This document shows, in pieces, positions 53,401 to 64,000 of a stretch of DNA of 64,000 bases. This DNA comes from Littorina saxatilis (taxonomy: Eukaryota; Mollusca; Gastropoda; Littorinimorpha; Littorinidae), in the NCBI RefSeq assembly GCF_037325665.1, contig NC_090261.1:14885962-14949961 (forward strand), written 5' to 3'. The translations under genes and the position numbers were made by a program. A model generated the notes under the pieces. The model searched no databases. It saw only the letters and a list, made by a program, of their open reading frames with translations, and was not told the DNA's origin. Each line of letters begins with the position of its first letter. Within the stretch, counting starts at the first letter, position 1.

Positions 53401-56400
53401 TATTGCGGATTATATGGGTGCTATGAGGTTTTGAAAAAGGGTACGTGTGCGCTTTTAACTCACAAACTTTCGAGCTATCGAAAGCATAATGTTGAAAAAA
53501 GGAGTTTAGAGGCACGTAATGCTGGTAACGATGATGGGTTTAGGTTAGGTGTCGACCAGCGGTCACTGATGTGATCAAACTTAAAATAAGACCTCCCCCA
53601 TCCATGCCACAAGCACCACTGACCATCATCACACCATCTCACAAACCATGACAAGATAACGAAACTTCAGGGTTCATTTTCCTTAGAACACAAAGGTAAG
53701 GCCTAAAAAAAAAATAGGTGTGGTTACGGTAACCCGACCTACCCTATTTTTAGGGGCCGACCCTATAACTTTTTATTACATTTGTCAACAAAAAAACAAA
53801 AAACAAAAAAACCCGAGTGCAGAAAACGCAATGAAAGCAAACTCGCCCGAGTCGCACACTTATTTCCCTGTCAAGTAGGTTTAATTTGTACACATTAGAA
53901 AAAAAAGTTTAAAAAAAAAAGTGATTGCCTACCTTCCTACCCTATTTTTTTTGGCTATGTTACCGTAACCACACCTATTTTTTGGGGGGCCTAACACTGA
54001 ATTAAAATACATAATTCAACAAAAAATCAAAATAACAGTTACGTACACATAATGATATGTTTAAATCTCTCACAGCAAAAGTCGATTCCTCCAGGGTACC
54101 GTTGGCAATGCCCCAACGGTAGTCAGTCCTTTGAACCAGCTCACTGAGTGAGTTGAAGGGAACTGGTTGCTTGGTAACCACGGAGTTTGACGTCAGCTTT
54201 CCCGTGTAAGCAGCAACCGTTACCAAGCACATCAACATCCAGGCCCATAGTAACACGCGACCAGCCCTCGAGACAGCTTCGTGAACCACGGCTGTAAAGT
54301 AGAAATGCCATTTGGAAGATGACGAGAAAAATGTTACAACAAGAAAATGAACACGTCTAATCTTGACCAAAGTGATATTACACCGCATTTGGATTGGGCG
54401 CCACGTGTCCAATAATTCTGCATTGAACGTTTTATATGCATAGAATGCTTTGTACACACACACACACACAAACACGCACGCACACACACACACGCGCGTA
54501 CCCTCCACTCTATCTGAATCCAATTCTTTGGCAATAGGGGAAAGGCTCCTAATATGGACCGGCTCCTCATTTGGACCACCTCCTGTTCTTACAAACTAAC
54601 GGCACTAGAGCGCTCAAAATATTCATTCGCTTTATTCACCCTCTCTAGATAAGTTGCACATGTAAAAACAGTTGCAGAAACACACACCTCAAAACCGTTA
54701 GGCTTTTTCGCATTTTTTCACTTTTGGCAGCGTTCACTTTAAATTTGCCGCCTAATACGGACTCGTTTCTGTCCACAGCCCAAAGCCTTCATAACACTAA
54801 AATGGCTATATATGACAGCTAAGACAGTATTTGTTACATTTTAACAGTGTGTACCCCGAGTTTCTACTGCAAACAAAAAATAGTAGCAGAACCTCAAAGT
54901 ATGTGTGAGTCCCCTAATATGGACCACCTTCAACAAATCAAAGAAAATAAAAACTAAAGGCAATTTCAATTAATTCATTAAGAAGCTTGCTGAAAATAAC
55001 CTTTAACTAGCCCTCGAGATTTAAAAAAAAATAACAAATTTAATAGTCTCTTTTTTTGGGAAGTTGATAATTGCACTTATTTTCACTCTGTTTTTGATCA
55101 GCTTCTTCAGTTTCCTAATGTGCTTCAAATAATGCTCTCATCAACCCGAAACAGCTAAATCTAAAGCATATTTGAATTAGTCTGACTTGCACACTAAGTT
55201 GTATCATGTTATTTTGAAGTATAGGGGGCTTTTCACAGTGATTCGTGAAGGCCGCTTCACTGGTCCATATTGGGCGCCCAGGCTCCAAATATGGACTATT
55301 TGTGATTTTTTTCTGTATTTAATTTTTGCTAAAGGTCTATCAAAGCTATTTCATTCTAATTAGGCCTAACGGTTAAACTAAGAGAGAAGGACTACCAACC
55401 ACAAAAGGAAACTTCTTCGCAAGAAAACAAGCTAGTTATCAGCAATAAACAAAAAGTGGTCCATATGAGGGGCCCTTCCCCTACATACAGCCAACACACA
55501 TATTGAGTGAATTTAAATGAGTTTGAAAAGTCCTATCGATTACATATTCCGTGCGTGCCATTTCGACTGAGGCCGGTGCGTGGTGTCAACCGCGATATTT
55601 TCGTATTTAGGTTGCGGAGACATGTGATCAGATGTGAGCACACAAACCTCGACCAATGAGTCCTGCAAACAGTGCCTCAAAGGCCTTCCAAGCCCATGAA
55701 GCGATGAAAGTAAGACCTGTTTTTTTCTCTCTAGTGGACGGACATCGGGCATTCGCTCGAACGAAGTGTATGTCCATAATCGACAGAACAACTGTCATGA
55801 GCAGGAGACAGCATCCAAGCAGCAGGTAGACGTGCCAGTGGAAAGGTTTAACGTAGAACGTCCAGCCCGCAGGAATGGCGTCAGGAAAGGTCGTCATCAG
55901 AATGACGTCATCATAGTAGAAGCCCACGGTGTAGTCGGACACTTCGGCTCGCTCAGCGCTCACCGAAAAGCCAGAAACAGCCAGGTCAGCCTCCTGGAAA
56001 GTGTATTTATTCAACATTAAGAGCAAGAACACTTAGGCTTGATTAACAATTTAGTCAATCGCAGTTCCAATGAAATATCATGATTTATATGTCCCCTGAA
56101 TGATTATAATAAAATCACGTCAAAACTGACGTCACTTGCATCTTCAAAACTTGCAGATCAACTCATAGTGACGCACACTGAATCTTCAATCGTCTGTCAA
56201 GGTTTTGAAGTCAAATGATTTCCATTTAATCGGTTTCTTAATTTGTGTGCTTTTATTAACTGTTTGTTTGTGAGCCTTTCCTTCTTTCCCTTTCTCGTTA
56301 TTGCTCTCCCTCTCTCATAGCCTACAAGCCGCTACATAGGGGAAGGGCTCCTAATATGGACCGGCTCCTAATATGGACCACCTCCTGTTCTGACAAACTA

Positions 56401-57673
56401 ACGGCGCTAGAGCGCTCAAAACAATTCCATTGGCTGTATTCACCCTCTCTGGATAACTTTCACATGTCAAAACAGTTGCAGAAACACAAACCTCAAAACC
56501 GTTAGGCTTTTTTTCTTTTTTTCACTTTTGGCGGGATTCACTCTAAATTTGCCGCCTAAAACGGACTCGTTTCTGTCCACAGTCAAAGCTTTTATCACAC
56601 ATAAATTGCTACATATGACAGCTAAGACCGTATTTGTTATATTTTAGCACTGTTGACCCCGAGTTTCTACTGCACAACAAAAAATAATTGCAAAATCTCA
56701 AAGTATGTGCGAGTCCCCTAATATGGACTACCTTCAACAAATCGAAGAAAATAAAAGCTAAATGCTATTTTTATTAATTAATTCAGAAGCTTGCTGGAAA
56801 TAACCTATAACTAGCCTTCGAGATTTAACAAAAATATCACAAATAGTCTTCTTTTCGTGGAAGTTGATAATTTCACTTATTTTCACTCTGTTTTTGATAA
56901 GCTTCTTTAGTTTCCTGGTGTGCTTCAAATAATCAATCAATCAATCAATGACGCTTATATCGCGCATATTCCGTGGGTACAGTTCTAGGCGCTCTGCAGT
57001 GATGCCGTGTGAGATGAAATTTTATACGGCCAGTAATTGCAGCCATTTCGGCGCATATTTACCTTTCACGGCCTATTATTCCAAGTCACACGGGTATAGG
57101 TAGACAATTATTAACTGTGCCTAAGCAATTTTGCCAGGAAAGACCCTTTTGTCAATCGTGGGATCTTTAACGTGCACACCCAATGTAGTATACACGGGGG
57201 GGGAGTTCGGACACCGAAGAGAGTCTGAAATAAATTTCCGCCGAACCTGGGATCGAACTCACGCTGACAGCGGCCAACTGAATACAAATCCAGCGCGCTA
57301 CCAACTGAGCTATATCCCCGCTCTCATCAACCCGAAACAGATAAATCTAAAGCATATTTTGATTAGTCTGAATTGCAAACTAAGTTGTATCATGTTATTT
57401 TGAAGTATAGGGGGCTTTTTACAGTGATTCGAGAAGTCCGCTTCAGTGGTCTATATTAGGCGCCCAGGCTCCTAATATGGACCATTTGTGTTTTTTTCCA
57501 TATTTAATTTTTGCTGAATATCTATCAAAGCTATTTCACTCTAATTAGGCCTAACGGTTAACCTAAGAGAGAAGGACTACCAAACACAAAATGAAACTTG
57601 TTCGCAAGAAAACAAGCTAGTTATCAGCGTGAAACAAAAAGTGGAGTCCATATTAGGAGCCCTTCCCCTACAC

Positions 57674-57738
<65 letters not shown>

Positions 57739-60700
57739 GGCACACACACACACACTTATGGAACGGATATTTGTGTAAAATTCCTTTAACAAAAAAATCT
57801 TGTAGATACCTGACATTTCCCGTGTAAAGAAACAATTATACACATTATCCGCTCAAAACCTCTCGGGATATCATCTGGGAACTTCACATGCAAAGTTTAC
57901 GAATCATGCGGCCGGTCAATCTCAAAGTAAAAGGTCAACACTGAAATCAGTCATCACCAGACTACATGACATGATGTACTAAGGCTTGGCTAGCGATACC
58001 CTTAGCTGTGTAAGACGATGGTGCGATGTTGACCCGCTTAAGCCTGCTATTAACTACCCAGCCGAACCAAGCCGCCGAACTTGTTCGGCGAACGTTCAGC
58101 GACGTCATTAAATCAGGGGATTCCCCTATTTTTGGGTTGCACCTGTAAAGCCCGCTACTAACTACAGCCGAACCAGGCCGAACTAGTTCGGCGAACGTTC
58201 GGCGACGTCATCAAATCAGGGGATTCCCCTATTTTGGTGTTGCACCTGTAACGTTCGCGGTTCGCCGATACAATCCTGCAAACATTCGGCGCGTCATCGG
58301 CGAACTGACTTTTTATTGGTGGAATATTTTTGTATCTTCATCCTTGAAGAGTGACAATACTGACGGCCAAAACGCTGTCAACCGATCACGAGTCTTCTCA
58401 CGTGATATTTTTGATCATGTGACCGGTGTCACCGATACATTTCGCCGCTAGTTAGTACACAGAACCAGGCACGGTGTATCATTCGCCGACCTATTTCGGC
58501 TTGGTTCGGCTGTAGTTAGTAGCGGGCTTTTAGCCAATGGAAAGTCAGTTCGCCGATGACGCGCCCAATGTTTGCAGGTTTGTATCGGCGAACCGCGAAC
58601 GTTACAGGTGCAATACAAAAATAGGTGAATCCCCTGATTTGATGACGTCGCCGAACTAGTTCGGCTTGGTTCGGCTGTAGTTAGTAGCGGGCTTTAGGTA
58701 CGCAGATGAAATAGACAGGATGAAGCAACACATCGGGGCGTGTTGCCATGTCATGCTAGCCTGCAGTGACACAAAGTGACGGTGAGCCGACCACGCCTCC
58801 ACGCCTGACGCTGCTGACGGACAATGACTTCACGTGCCACCAGGAACACTGACTTTTCGTTGCTGACTAAATGTAAACTTGAAACGAAGCAAGCACGTGT
58901 TAAGCAGCTCAGCGTTGCACGTACTAACAGGCGTTACTTTCATGAAATGCACTAAGTTGAAACTGAAAAAAGGGACATAACAGCGACATTGTTCCACAGA
59001 CCTTTCTGTGCAGCATGCCAGTCATGCCAGCCCACGTGCCGTTGGCTAACTTGCTTCCCCAGATTCCGTCGGCTGATTCAGAGAGCGTGTACCTGCAGCG
59101 ACACAACCACACTCAGCGGTCACATCTGAGGGTTTGCACACCTTTTCTGCTCATCAGTTTTTTGCAAGTCAGTACAAAGAATTTACTTTCATTTCAGTGA
59201 TTTCAGACGTCCATTATACTAGAAGTGCTCTACTATCATTACTAGCGAGATTTAAGAAACAGCACGTTTCGTTTTGCAGCTCGTTTCGTTTGGTGAATGA
59301 GTCACCCCGCGAAACGGAACGTGTAACGAGACGGCATAGGCCGCAGACAAGATTTAGATGTATTCACGTTTCGTTTCGGAATGAAAGGCCGGGCATGGCA
59401 GGATATGATCCGCTGACTGGGCATGGCATAATTTCAACTCCACGAGTCAATAAAGGATTGACATACTCGCATTGCACGCACAAGAGCTTCACATTTTTCA
59501 ATTCATGCACCTGATCACATACGAAGCCAGAATAAAAATTCGATGCGATGACCTACTTCTGCTTCGCCATTTGCTTTCTCACCATGAAGTTGGATAAATG
59601 TACCAGGATCAGCACCCTTCAAAATATTTCCGTTCACAACAGTTGTCTACCTCCAATGAACACATTCTCAGCGCTGAAAGACTGTGAAAGGGTTGATGAA
59701 TCTAGCAATGCATAAAATGGCCAACAAATAAAACTGTTAGTGTGCAAAAATACTCACAAAAGTTGACGAAATATTGTTCGTTTTTTGGGGGTGGAAAACG
59801 TGACTGCGTTTTGACGTTCCACGTTCCGTTTCAGTTGACCTTCACCTTTCCAGCGAGAGACCCCCGAAATAATGACGTTTACCACAACTTCAAAACGAAA
59901 CGTCCCAACGTTTCGTTTCTTAAATCTCCGTACTATCAGTCGACACGCGGTGATACATAATGCCCTTTTCTGGGGAATAACCCGTACTAAAAATAGAATA
60001 CGGGATTCTGGGAAAGCTGTTTAAGGGCCCGCACTTACGCAAAATATTCGTTTTTCAGTACACGACTCAAAACCTTTGGAATTAATCAACAAGAATAAAA
60101 GAAAAGAATATAGAGTTCAGAAAAGAAGAAAAAAAGTTGAAAAATGGAGAAAAAAGTTTTACAAAATATTCTTGCCATTTACAGGACTTGAACTCGAGAC
60201 CGCCGGCACTGGAGGCAACAAGGCACACGAAACATAGTCGTGAAAACTAAAGCTTGAACAGCAAACATACCTTATACATGCCCGGGTTCTCGAGTCCAGC
60301 TTTAGTCGACTCGACGGTTTCCGAGTTTCCCCGTTTGTATTTGTGTTTTGTACGTTTTCTTGATCTCATCATTACATGTAGTCGCGGTGTTACCCATAGT
60401 AACATTTTCACAAAAGCCGATGTTACTAAAACAATAGAATTGGTAATTCTGGGGAAATTGTCCGCTGGAACTACTCAATAATTGTGCAACGTTTTCATTA
60501 TTTCGATTCATTGGATCATCAAAAACGTTTGGAATGAAGAAAATGAATAAAATGCAAGAATTACGAGTTCAGAAATGTTTTTAAAAAATTAAAAAATTAA
60601 ACATTATTGCCGTCGAAGAGGATCGAAACCGTGACCACCAATGTTAGGAAAAGCGATCGGATGCTTCAACAACTGAGCTATTCTGTCGCACGATAGGCGA

Positions 60701-63053
60701 GGGAGATTTTAACTTCAAATATTACACTTGAGTTCTCGAGCGAGGCGATCAGTATTGACTCGACTCGAGTTTCCGAGTCTCTCCGTTCGTATTTGTGTAC
60801 TGTTCTATTTATCTCACTGTTCGAGGCAAGTTAAGTTAATAACTGACCCTATGCTCCCGGTCACTTCGTATAAGTTTAGAAAGTAATATCAAGTAGCGAT
60901 AATTTCAAGCGTGAAGGACATTATGTTGTTGCCTGGCTACGAATTGCTTTCACCAATCGCCAAAAGGCGTTGACGTCATTGCATGAAAGGATTTCCCTAC
61001 CCAGAATCCTTGATTCTCGATGACATAAAAAAGGATTTTGTTCGGGAGGACGACGATCTATAGACGGTTTATTATATAAAGGGAAGCAAGCGGTTAAAGG
61101 CCAAGTCTGCCTCAAATAGTTTACAGAACGATTTAAATCTTCTCAAGCAGTTCTAACCTTATCGAACACACTTAACAGCATTAATTGACGCAGTTCGTTT
61201 TAATGGCTATTTAGCTTGCGTAAACCACACACCAGATTTCGTGGTTTCTTTTACGCCTGAGCCATCGTGGACCCGTGTCACACACTTTCCTTTTTCACAA
61301 TTTCGTCATCAGTTTGTGATTTCAATGCAACTCGCTGTATTTGCAATAGCACATAATTGTGTACCTCTGAATCTAAAATGCAACACACGACTGCGAGTTA
61401 CACGAACTTATCGGCGGCGGTTTGCTTCCAAGAGCAAGCGCTATGCAGAACATTCGTCTGCAACACGACCTTGCGTGACCTAGCAGCTGTTTTCGGGCTC
61501 CCTTTTTTAAAACTTTCAAAACTTCGAGTTGTACTGATCTTGTCTTGATGAAAAAAGAAAGCTTTTATGATTTAAGAATGTTCATGTAACAAGCTGTCAA
61601 TTTATTATTTAGATTTTAAAAGTTAGTTCTAACGCCAAAACGAGGCGTCCGATTGTGGTATCAGACAATTCGGCTGGCAACGCAAAAATAAATTCTTTAA
61701 AAAAAAACTCTCGCTCTTTACGGAGGGCACCTAGGATGTTCTCAAGCGGTGAGTGTTTAAACGAAAGGGTGTTTGTACTGTATGTAAAAGCCTGACAGTG
61801 TCTGTGATCAGAAACTGATGGTTTACGGGTGCCTTTAAAAACGGGCGTCGATAGAGCCAATGAACAGGGATGTGAACTAGTAATATTCATTCACTTGTGG
61901 TGATGTACAATGTGTCTCCCCGGCGCCCTGTTTACTGTCAGCAGTGGGTGTTACCTCCCCTAGCTGTGAACAATTATCTCATTATTCCTCGGTTTCGAAG
62001 GCTGCCCTGTATTAAAAATTCGTTTTGACCAGAGCTTGACCCCACTATGACCTTGGAATTTGATGAGGGTGAACCAGACTTGGGTCATGTGTGAAGTTAA
62101 TCAAACCACGGGCGTGTGAGAAATTTGAAAGATCTAGGTCAAAACCATAACAAGAAGAGCAAACGCTCGATCGAGTCACTTTCGCAGTTCTGAATATTAT
62201 ATGAGGCATCAGATGGACAGGAAGAAATTGCTATTCACAACACAATGAGTCACGTTCACATAAAATTTGAGCCCGGTCACTTTTATAGTTTCCGAGAAAA
62301 GCTCAACGTTAAGTTGTGTGTTGCCGAACAGAAAAGGCTAGTTATCTCCCTTGTTTTTCTGATAACGTTCGTAAAAGGCTACAGATGTAAATACTTTGAT
62401 GTAAAGAATAATCCTACAAAGTTTCAATCACATCCGATGAACTTTGTCAAAGATATAAAATGTCTAATTTTTCCTTTGACGCTGACCTGTGACCTTGAAA
62501 AAGGTCAAAGGTCAACGAAACCATCGTTAAAGTGTAGAGGTCATTGGAGGTCACGACTAAACAAAATATGAGCCCGATCGCTTTGATAGTTTCCGAGAAA
62601 AGATATAAAATGTCTAATTTTTCCTTTGACGCTGACCTGTGACCTTGAAAAAGGTCAAAGGTCAACGAAACCATCGTTAAAGTGTAGAGGTCATTGGAGG
62701 TCACGACTAAACAAAATATGAGCCCGATCGCTTTGATAGTTTCCGAGAAAAGTCCAACGTTAAGGTGGTGTCTACGGACGGCCGGCCGGCCGGCCGGACG
62801 GCCGGCCGGACGGCCGGCCGGACAGACTAACACTGGCCGATTACATAGAGTCACTTTTTCTCAAGTGACTCAAAAATGAAACATTATTGAAGAAAAAGAG
62901 CGAAGGCTAGCAAGTGTGCACATGGTACGCGCCTGGTTGCCGGTATACCTACGTGAAATTGAGAGATTCCGCCAGTAAGTCCAGTAGGTCGATGCAGAGG
63001 CCTGTGTACCACGTGCCGTTACCATTCCGATGACCTTTGACGAAGGGAATCCA
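50208..63053 (-). CDS. Ionotropic glutamate receptor / IR-like channel, copy 2 (5'-incomplete)
   Basis: This is the tandem paralogue of copy 1, a predicted ligand-gated channel subunit. Visible exons are 63053-62953, 59092-59002, 55993-55648, 54291-54074, 53019-52787 and 50418-50208. Exons A-E are identical in length to copy 1, all phases are compatible, and the chain covers 399 residues plus the stop. S1 motifs (GLCIDLLDLLAESLNF, SAER), TM1, pore loop, AYTGKLTSNS, S2 and TM4 are all present without internal stops. The first coding exon (equivalent to 38928-38990) is not in the window. The region beyond 63358 is repeat sequence, so it should lie past 64000. Both copies look functional. They share introns and flanks, so the duplication was segmental rather than by retroposition. 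Confidence 0.85.
51388..51496 (+). other. Short coding-like frame in the foldback loop
   Basis: ATG starts MVAEREQFLKQIEHEVDYC, then VRLGKCDNVADR and a GTGCCA possible donor. Thirty-six codons in total. It could be a captured first exon or chance. Confidence 0.25.
51986..52407 (-). mobile_element. tRNA-derived SINE (family c) inside the foldback
   Basis: Same family as 31248-31551, flanked by TCGCGAAAGAT at 51975-51985 and 52408-52418. It is itself interrupted at 52130-52241. Confidence 0.9.
52130..52241 (+). mobile_element. 112-bp retroposon fragment nested in the SINE
   Basis: Flanked by TATTCTG (52123-52129, 52242-52248). Contains GTAAAGCGCGGAGAGCAC, GCGCTATATAAGCTCCCC and an (ATA)n tail, a common retroposon 3' end. 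Confidence 0.85.
52787..53019 (-). CDS. Receptor copy 2, S2 exon
   Basis: The 233-nt exon encodes TSNLSDYQLYYERAERTDEE, FVQVTSAAFYRVQKREHCRM and DTFAIHLQKDSPY, ending at GTGAGT. Confidence 0.88.
53700..53991. mobile_element. PIF/Harbinger-like MITE
   Basis: Inverted ends around TAGGTGTGGTTACGGTAAC and GTTACCGTAACCACACCTA, outer GGCC, flanked by TAA (53697-53699, 53992-53994). Copy 1 keeps the empty site with one TAA at 5027-5029. A 3-bp TAA duplication fits Harbinger. Confidence 0.85.
54074..54291 (-). CDS. Receptor copy 2, TM3 and S2 start exon
   Basis: The 218-nt exon follows CTTTACAG and ends at GTGAGA. TM3 and PVPFNSLSELVQRTDYRWG match copy 1. The last codons are GTLEESTFA. Confidence 0.9.
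54537..55481. mobile_element. Tc1/mariner-like MITE, copy 2
   Basis: TA flanks at 54535-54536 and 55482-55483, body as in 3346-4288. The paralogous intron of copy 1 lacks it. Confidence 0.85.
55648..55993 (-). CDS. Receptor copy 2, S1 end, TM1 and pore-loop exon
   Basis: The 346-nt exon starts EADLAVSGFSVSAERAEVSD and contains TM1 and FIASWAWKAFEALFAGLIG. Confidence 0.9.
56339..57668. mobile_element. Tc1/mariner-like MITE, copy 3, interrupted by a SINE
   Basis: TA flanks (56337-56338, 57669-57670). The body matches the other two copies on both sides of a SINE at 56932-57320. Confidence 0.85.
56932..57320 (-). mobile_element. tRNA-derived SINE (family b) with TTGA tail
   Basis: The head on the minus strand is GGGGATATAGCTCAGTTGG with an A box like family a, but the body differs (GTGCACGTTAAAGATCCCAC) and the tail is (TTGA)n. 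The undisturbed sequence is seen in the two other MITE copies. Confidence 0.85.
57672..57757. repeat. (CA)n microsatellite
   Basis: About 40 CA units with one interruption. Confidence 0.95.
58037..58695. repeat. Nested inverted-repeat elements (CGAACCAAGCC family)
   Basis: The outer ends (AAGCCTGCTATTAACTAC / GTAGTTAGTAGCGGGCTTT) enclose an inner copy at about 58147-58530 with the same ends. Arms carry ATCAGGGGATTCCCCTATTT and GAACGTTCGGCGACGTCAT. It looks like one MITE inserted in another of the same family. Confidence 0.8.
59002..59092 (-). CDS. Receptor copy 2, second S1 exon
   Basis: The 91-nt exon encodes YTLSESADGIWGSKLANGTW and AGMTGMLHRK, nearly identical to copy 1. Confidence 0.85.
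59237..59934. mobile_element. TIR element with 8-9-bp imperfect target duplication
   Basis: Inverted ends around GAGATTTAAGAAAC and GTTTCTTAAATCTC, each followed by ACGTTTCGTTT blocks. Flanks ACTATCATT and ACTATCAGT differ at one base. Possibly MULE- or hAT-like. No transposase. Confidence 0.55.
59937..61020. repeat. Dispersed repeat with tRNA-like segment, two tandem copies
   Basis: 59937-60390 and 60395-61020 both match 2690-3343 and each other (CCGAGTTTCC...GTATTTGTGT blocks). The second includes a tRNA-like head at 60615-60690 (minus, GAATAGCTCAGTTGTTGAAG). Confidence 0.65.
61200..61890. repeat. Inverted repeat arm 1
   Basis: Matches the complement of 63359-63960, e.g. CAAGCTGTCAATTTATTATT and GATCTTGTCTTGATGAAAAA. 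A third partial copy in the same orientation starts at about 63957 and runs off the window. Confidence 0.85.
62149..62871 (-). mobile_element. HINE/Helentron-like family 1, copy 4, with internal duplication
   Basis: Same ends as the other three copies, but 136 bp longer through a direct duplication of the AGATATAAAATGTCTAATTT to GTTTCCGAGAAAAG block. The paralogous sequence at about 38360-38375 is the empty site, with no target duplication. Confidence 0.85.
62953..63053 (-). CDS. Receptor copy 2, S1 exon
   Basis: The 101-nt exon follows ATTGCAG and ends at GTAGGT. It starts WIPFVKGHRNGNGTWYTG, where copy 1 has LHPFVISHRNGNSTWYTG. Confidence 0.85.
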
Positions 63054-63358
63054 CTGCAATCGAAGAAACTTGATGTAGGCCCCACATTTGCCCCCTTCGA
63101 ACGCACAGCCATTCCCGTAAAAAACCCAGATCTACTCACTATCTCAGACCTTTCTAGCTTTTTACATGGGATCAGAACATCCCTCCATTTGAACATGTAC
63201 CAACAATAAACATCTTGACTGCTTCCTGTGCAGAGTCGAATGTTTTTCTAAGAATTGCTTTCTTAAAAGCTAATGGTGCCTTTTACTCCTCAGGCCGGAA
63301 CACACCCAGAGCGACCGAAATGCGTCGCAGGGGACTGAAGAATTTTTCAACCCTTCAG

Positions 63359-63960
63359 TTAAAGGCACAGTGCGCCTTCTGTAAACCATCACAGATACTG
63401 TCAGGCTTTTACACACAGTACAAACACCCTTCCATTTGAACGCTCACCAAACGGGAACATCCTAGGTGCCCTACGTAAAGAGCGAGCATTTTTCAAAGAA
63501 TTAATGTTGTGGATTGTGTCAGAGGCAATCGGACCGTGGTGCGTTTTGGCGCTAGACCTAACTTTTAAAATCTAAATAATAAATTGACAGCTTGTTACAC
63601 AAACATTCTTAAATCATAAAAGAATTCTTTTTTCATCAAGACAAGATCAGTACAATTGGAAGTTTTGAAAGTTTGAAAAAAGAAACGCCCGGAAGCAGGG
63701 TCACGCAAGGTCGTGGTTCTCGTAGCAGACGACGGTTTATGTCTATCGCCAGTTCCTCTGAACAGTCAAAAGCCATCGCGAGAGTTCTTGTGAACCACAG
63801 CCGTTTGTTTTGTGCATAGTCAGAGGTACATAATAACGTGTTATTGCAGATAAGCTCACATCGAGTCGCATTCAAATTACTAACTGACGACTACATTGTA
63901 AACAAAGGAAACTGGATCACACGGGTTCATGATGGCTCAGGGGTAAGATAAACCACGCAA
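63359..63960. repeat. Inverted repeat arm 2
   Basis: Starts AAAGGCACAGTGCGCC exactly where similarity to receptor copy 1 (38840) stops, so it is an insertion in copy 2. Complementary to 61200-61890. Confidence 0.8.
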
Positions 63961-64000
63961 AAATAAATTCTTTGAAAATTGTTCGCTCTTTACGGAGGGC

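Overview
This is eukaryotic, intron-rich, repeat-dense DNA with no operons, rRNA genes or free-standing tRNA genes. The repeats (tRNA-headed SINEs with GAA or AT tails, long CA/GA/GTAT microsatellites, LINEs with pentanucleotide tails, many MITEs) and the receptor genes point to an invertebrate. The repeat style recalls caenogastropod snails such as Littorina. That placement is memory-based inference, not a search result.

The only clearly intact host genes are two tandem copies of an ionotropic glutamate receptor / IR-type channel on the minus strand. Copy 1 has seven exons between 38990 and 1352. Copy 2 has six visible exons between 63053 and 50208, and its first exon must lie beyond the window. 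Exons A-E have identical lengths in both copies (101, 91, 346, 218, 233 nt), every splice phase matches, and each terminal exon ends in its own stop. The predicted protein (421 aa in copy 1) has S1, TM1, pore loop, TM3, S2 and TM4 but no visible amino-terminal domain.

Because introns and flanks were duplicated too, each copy preserves the empty site for insertions in the other. This dates several elements as later than the duplication: a foldback element (50812-52515, TSD catgta), a Harbinger-like MITE (53700-53991, TSD taa), a mariner-like MITE (54537-55481, TA), a Helentron/HINE-like element (62149-62871, no TSD), and the largest, a 27.5-kb insertion in copy 1 (6222-33755).

The 27.5-kb insertion is the most interesting object. 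Its ends are inverted copies of each other. Just inside each end lies an array of near-palindromic 20-bp E-box units, and inside each array is a possible first exon pointing inward. The plus strand carries exons of an intron-containing DDE integrase-core gene (8383-8536, about 16310-16472, 20860-21450). The minus strand carries the terminal exon of a HECT-type ubiquitin-ligase domain (29630-29863). I propose a giant TIR-bounded mobile element, now broken and filled with later insertions: nested LINEs, three 6-bp-TSD hAT-like elements, a piggyBac-like MITE with another MITE inside it, and SINEs.

Between the receptor copies (about 39.0-49.3 kb) I see no gene. That interval holds a 2.1-2.4-kb tandem duplication with a 118-bp minisatellite, a 145-bp palindrome, microsatellites and HINE-like elements. 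The last 1.6 kb holds an inverted pair of another repeat.
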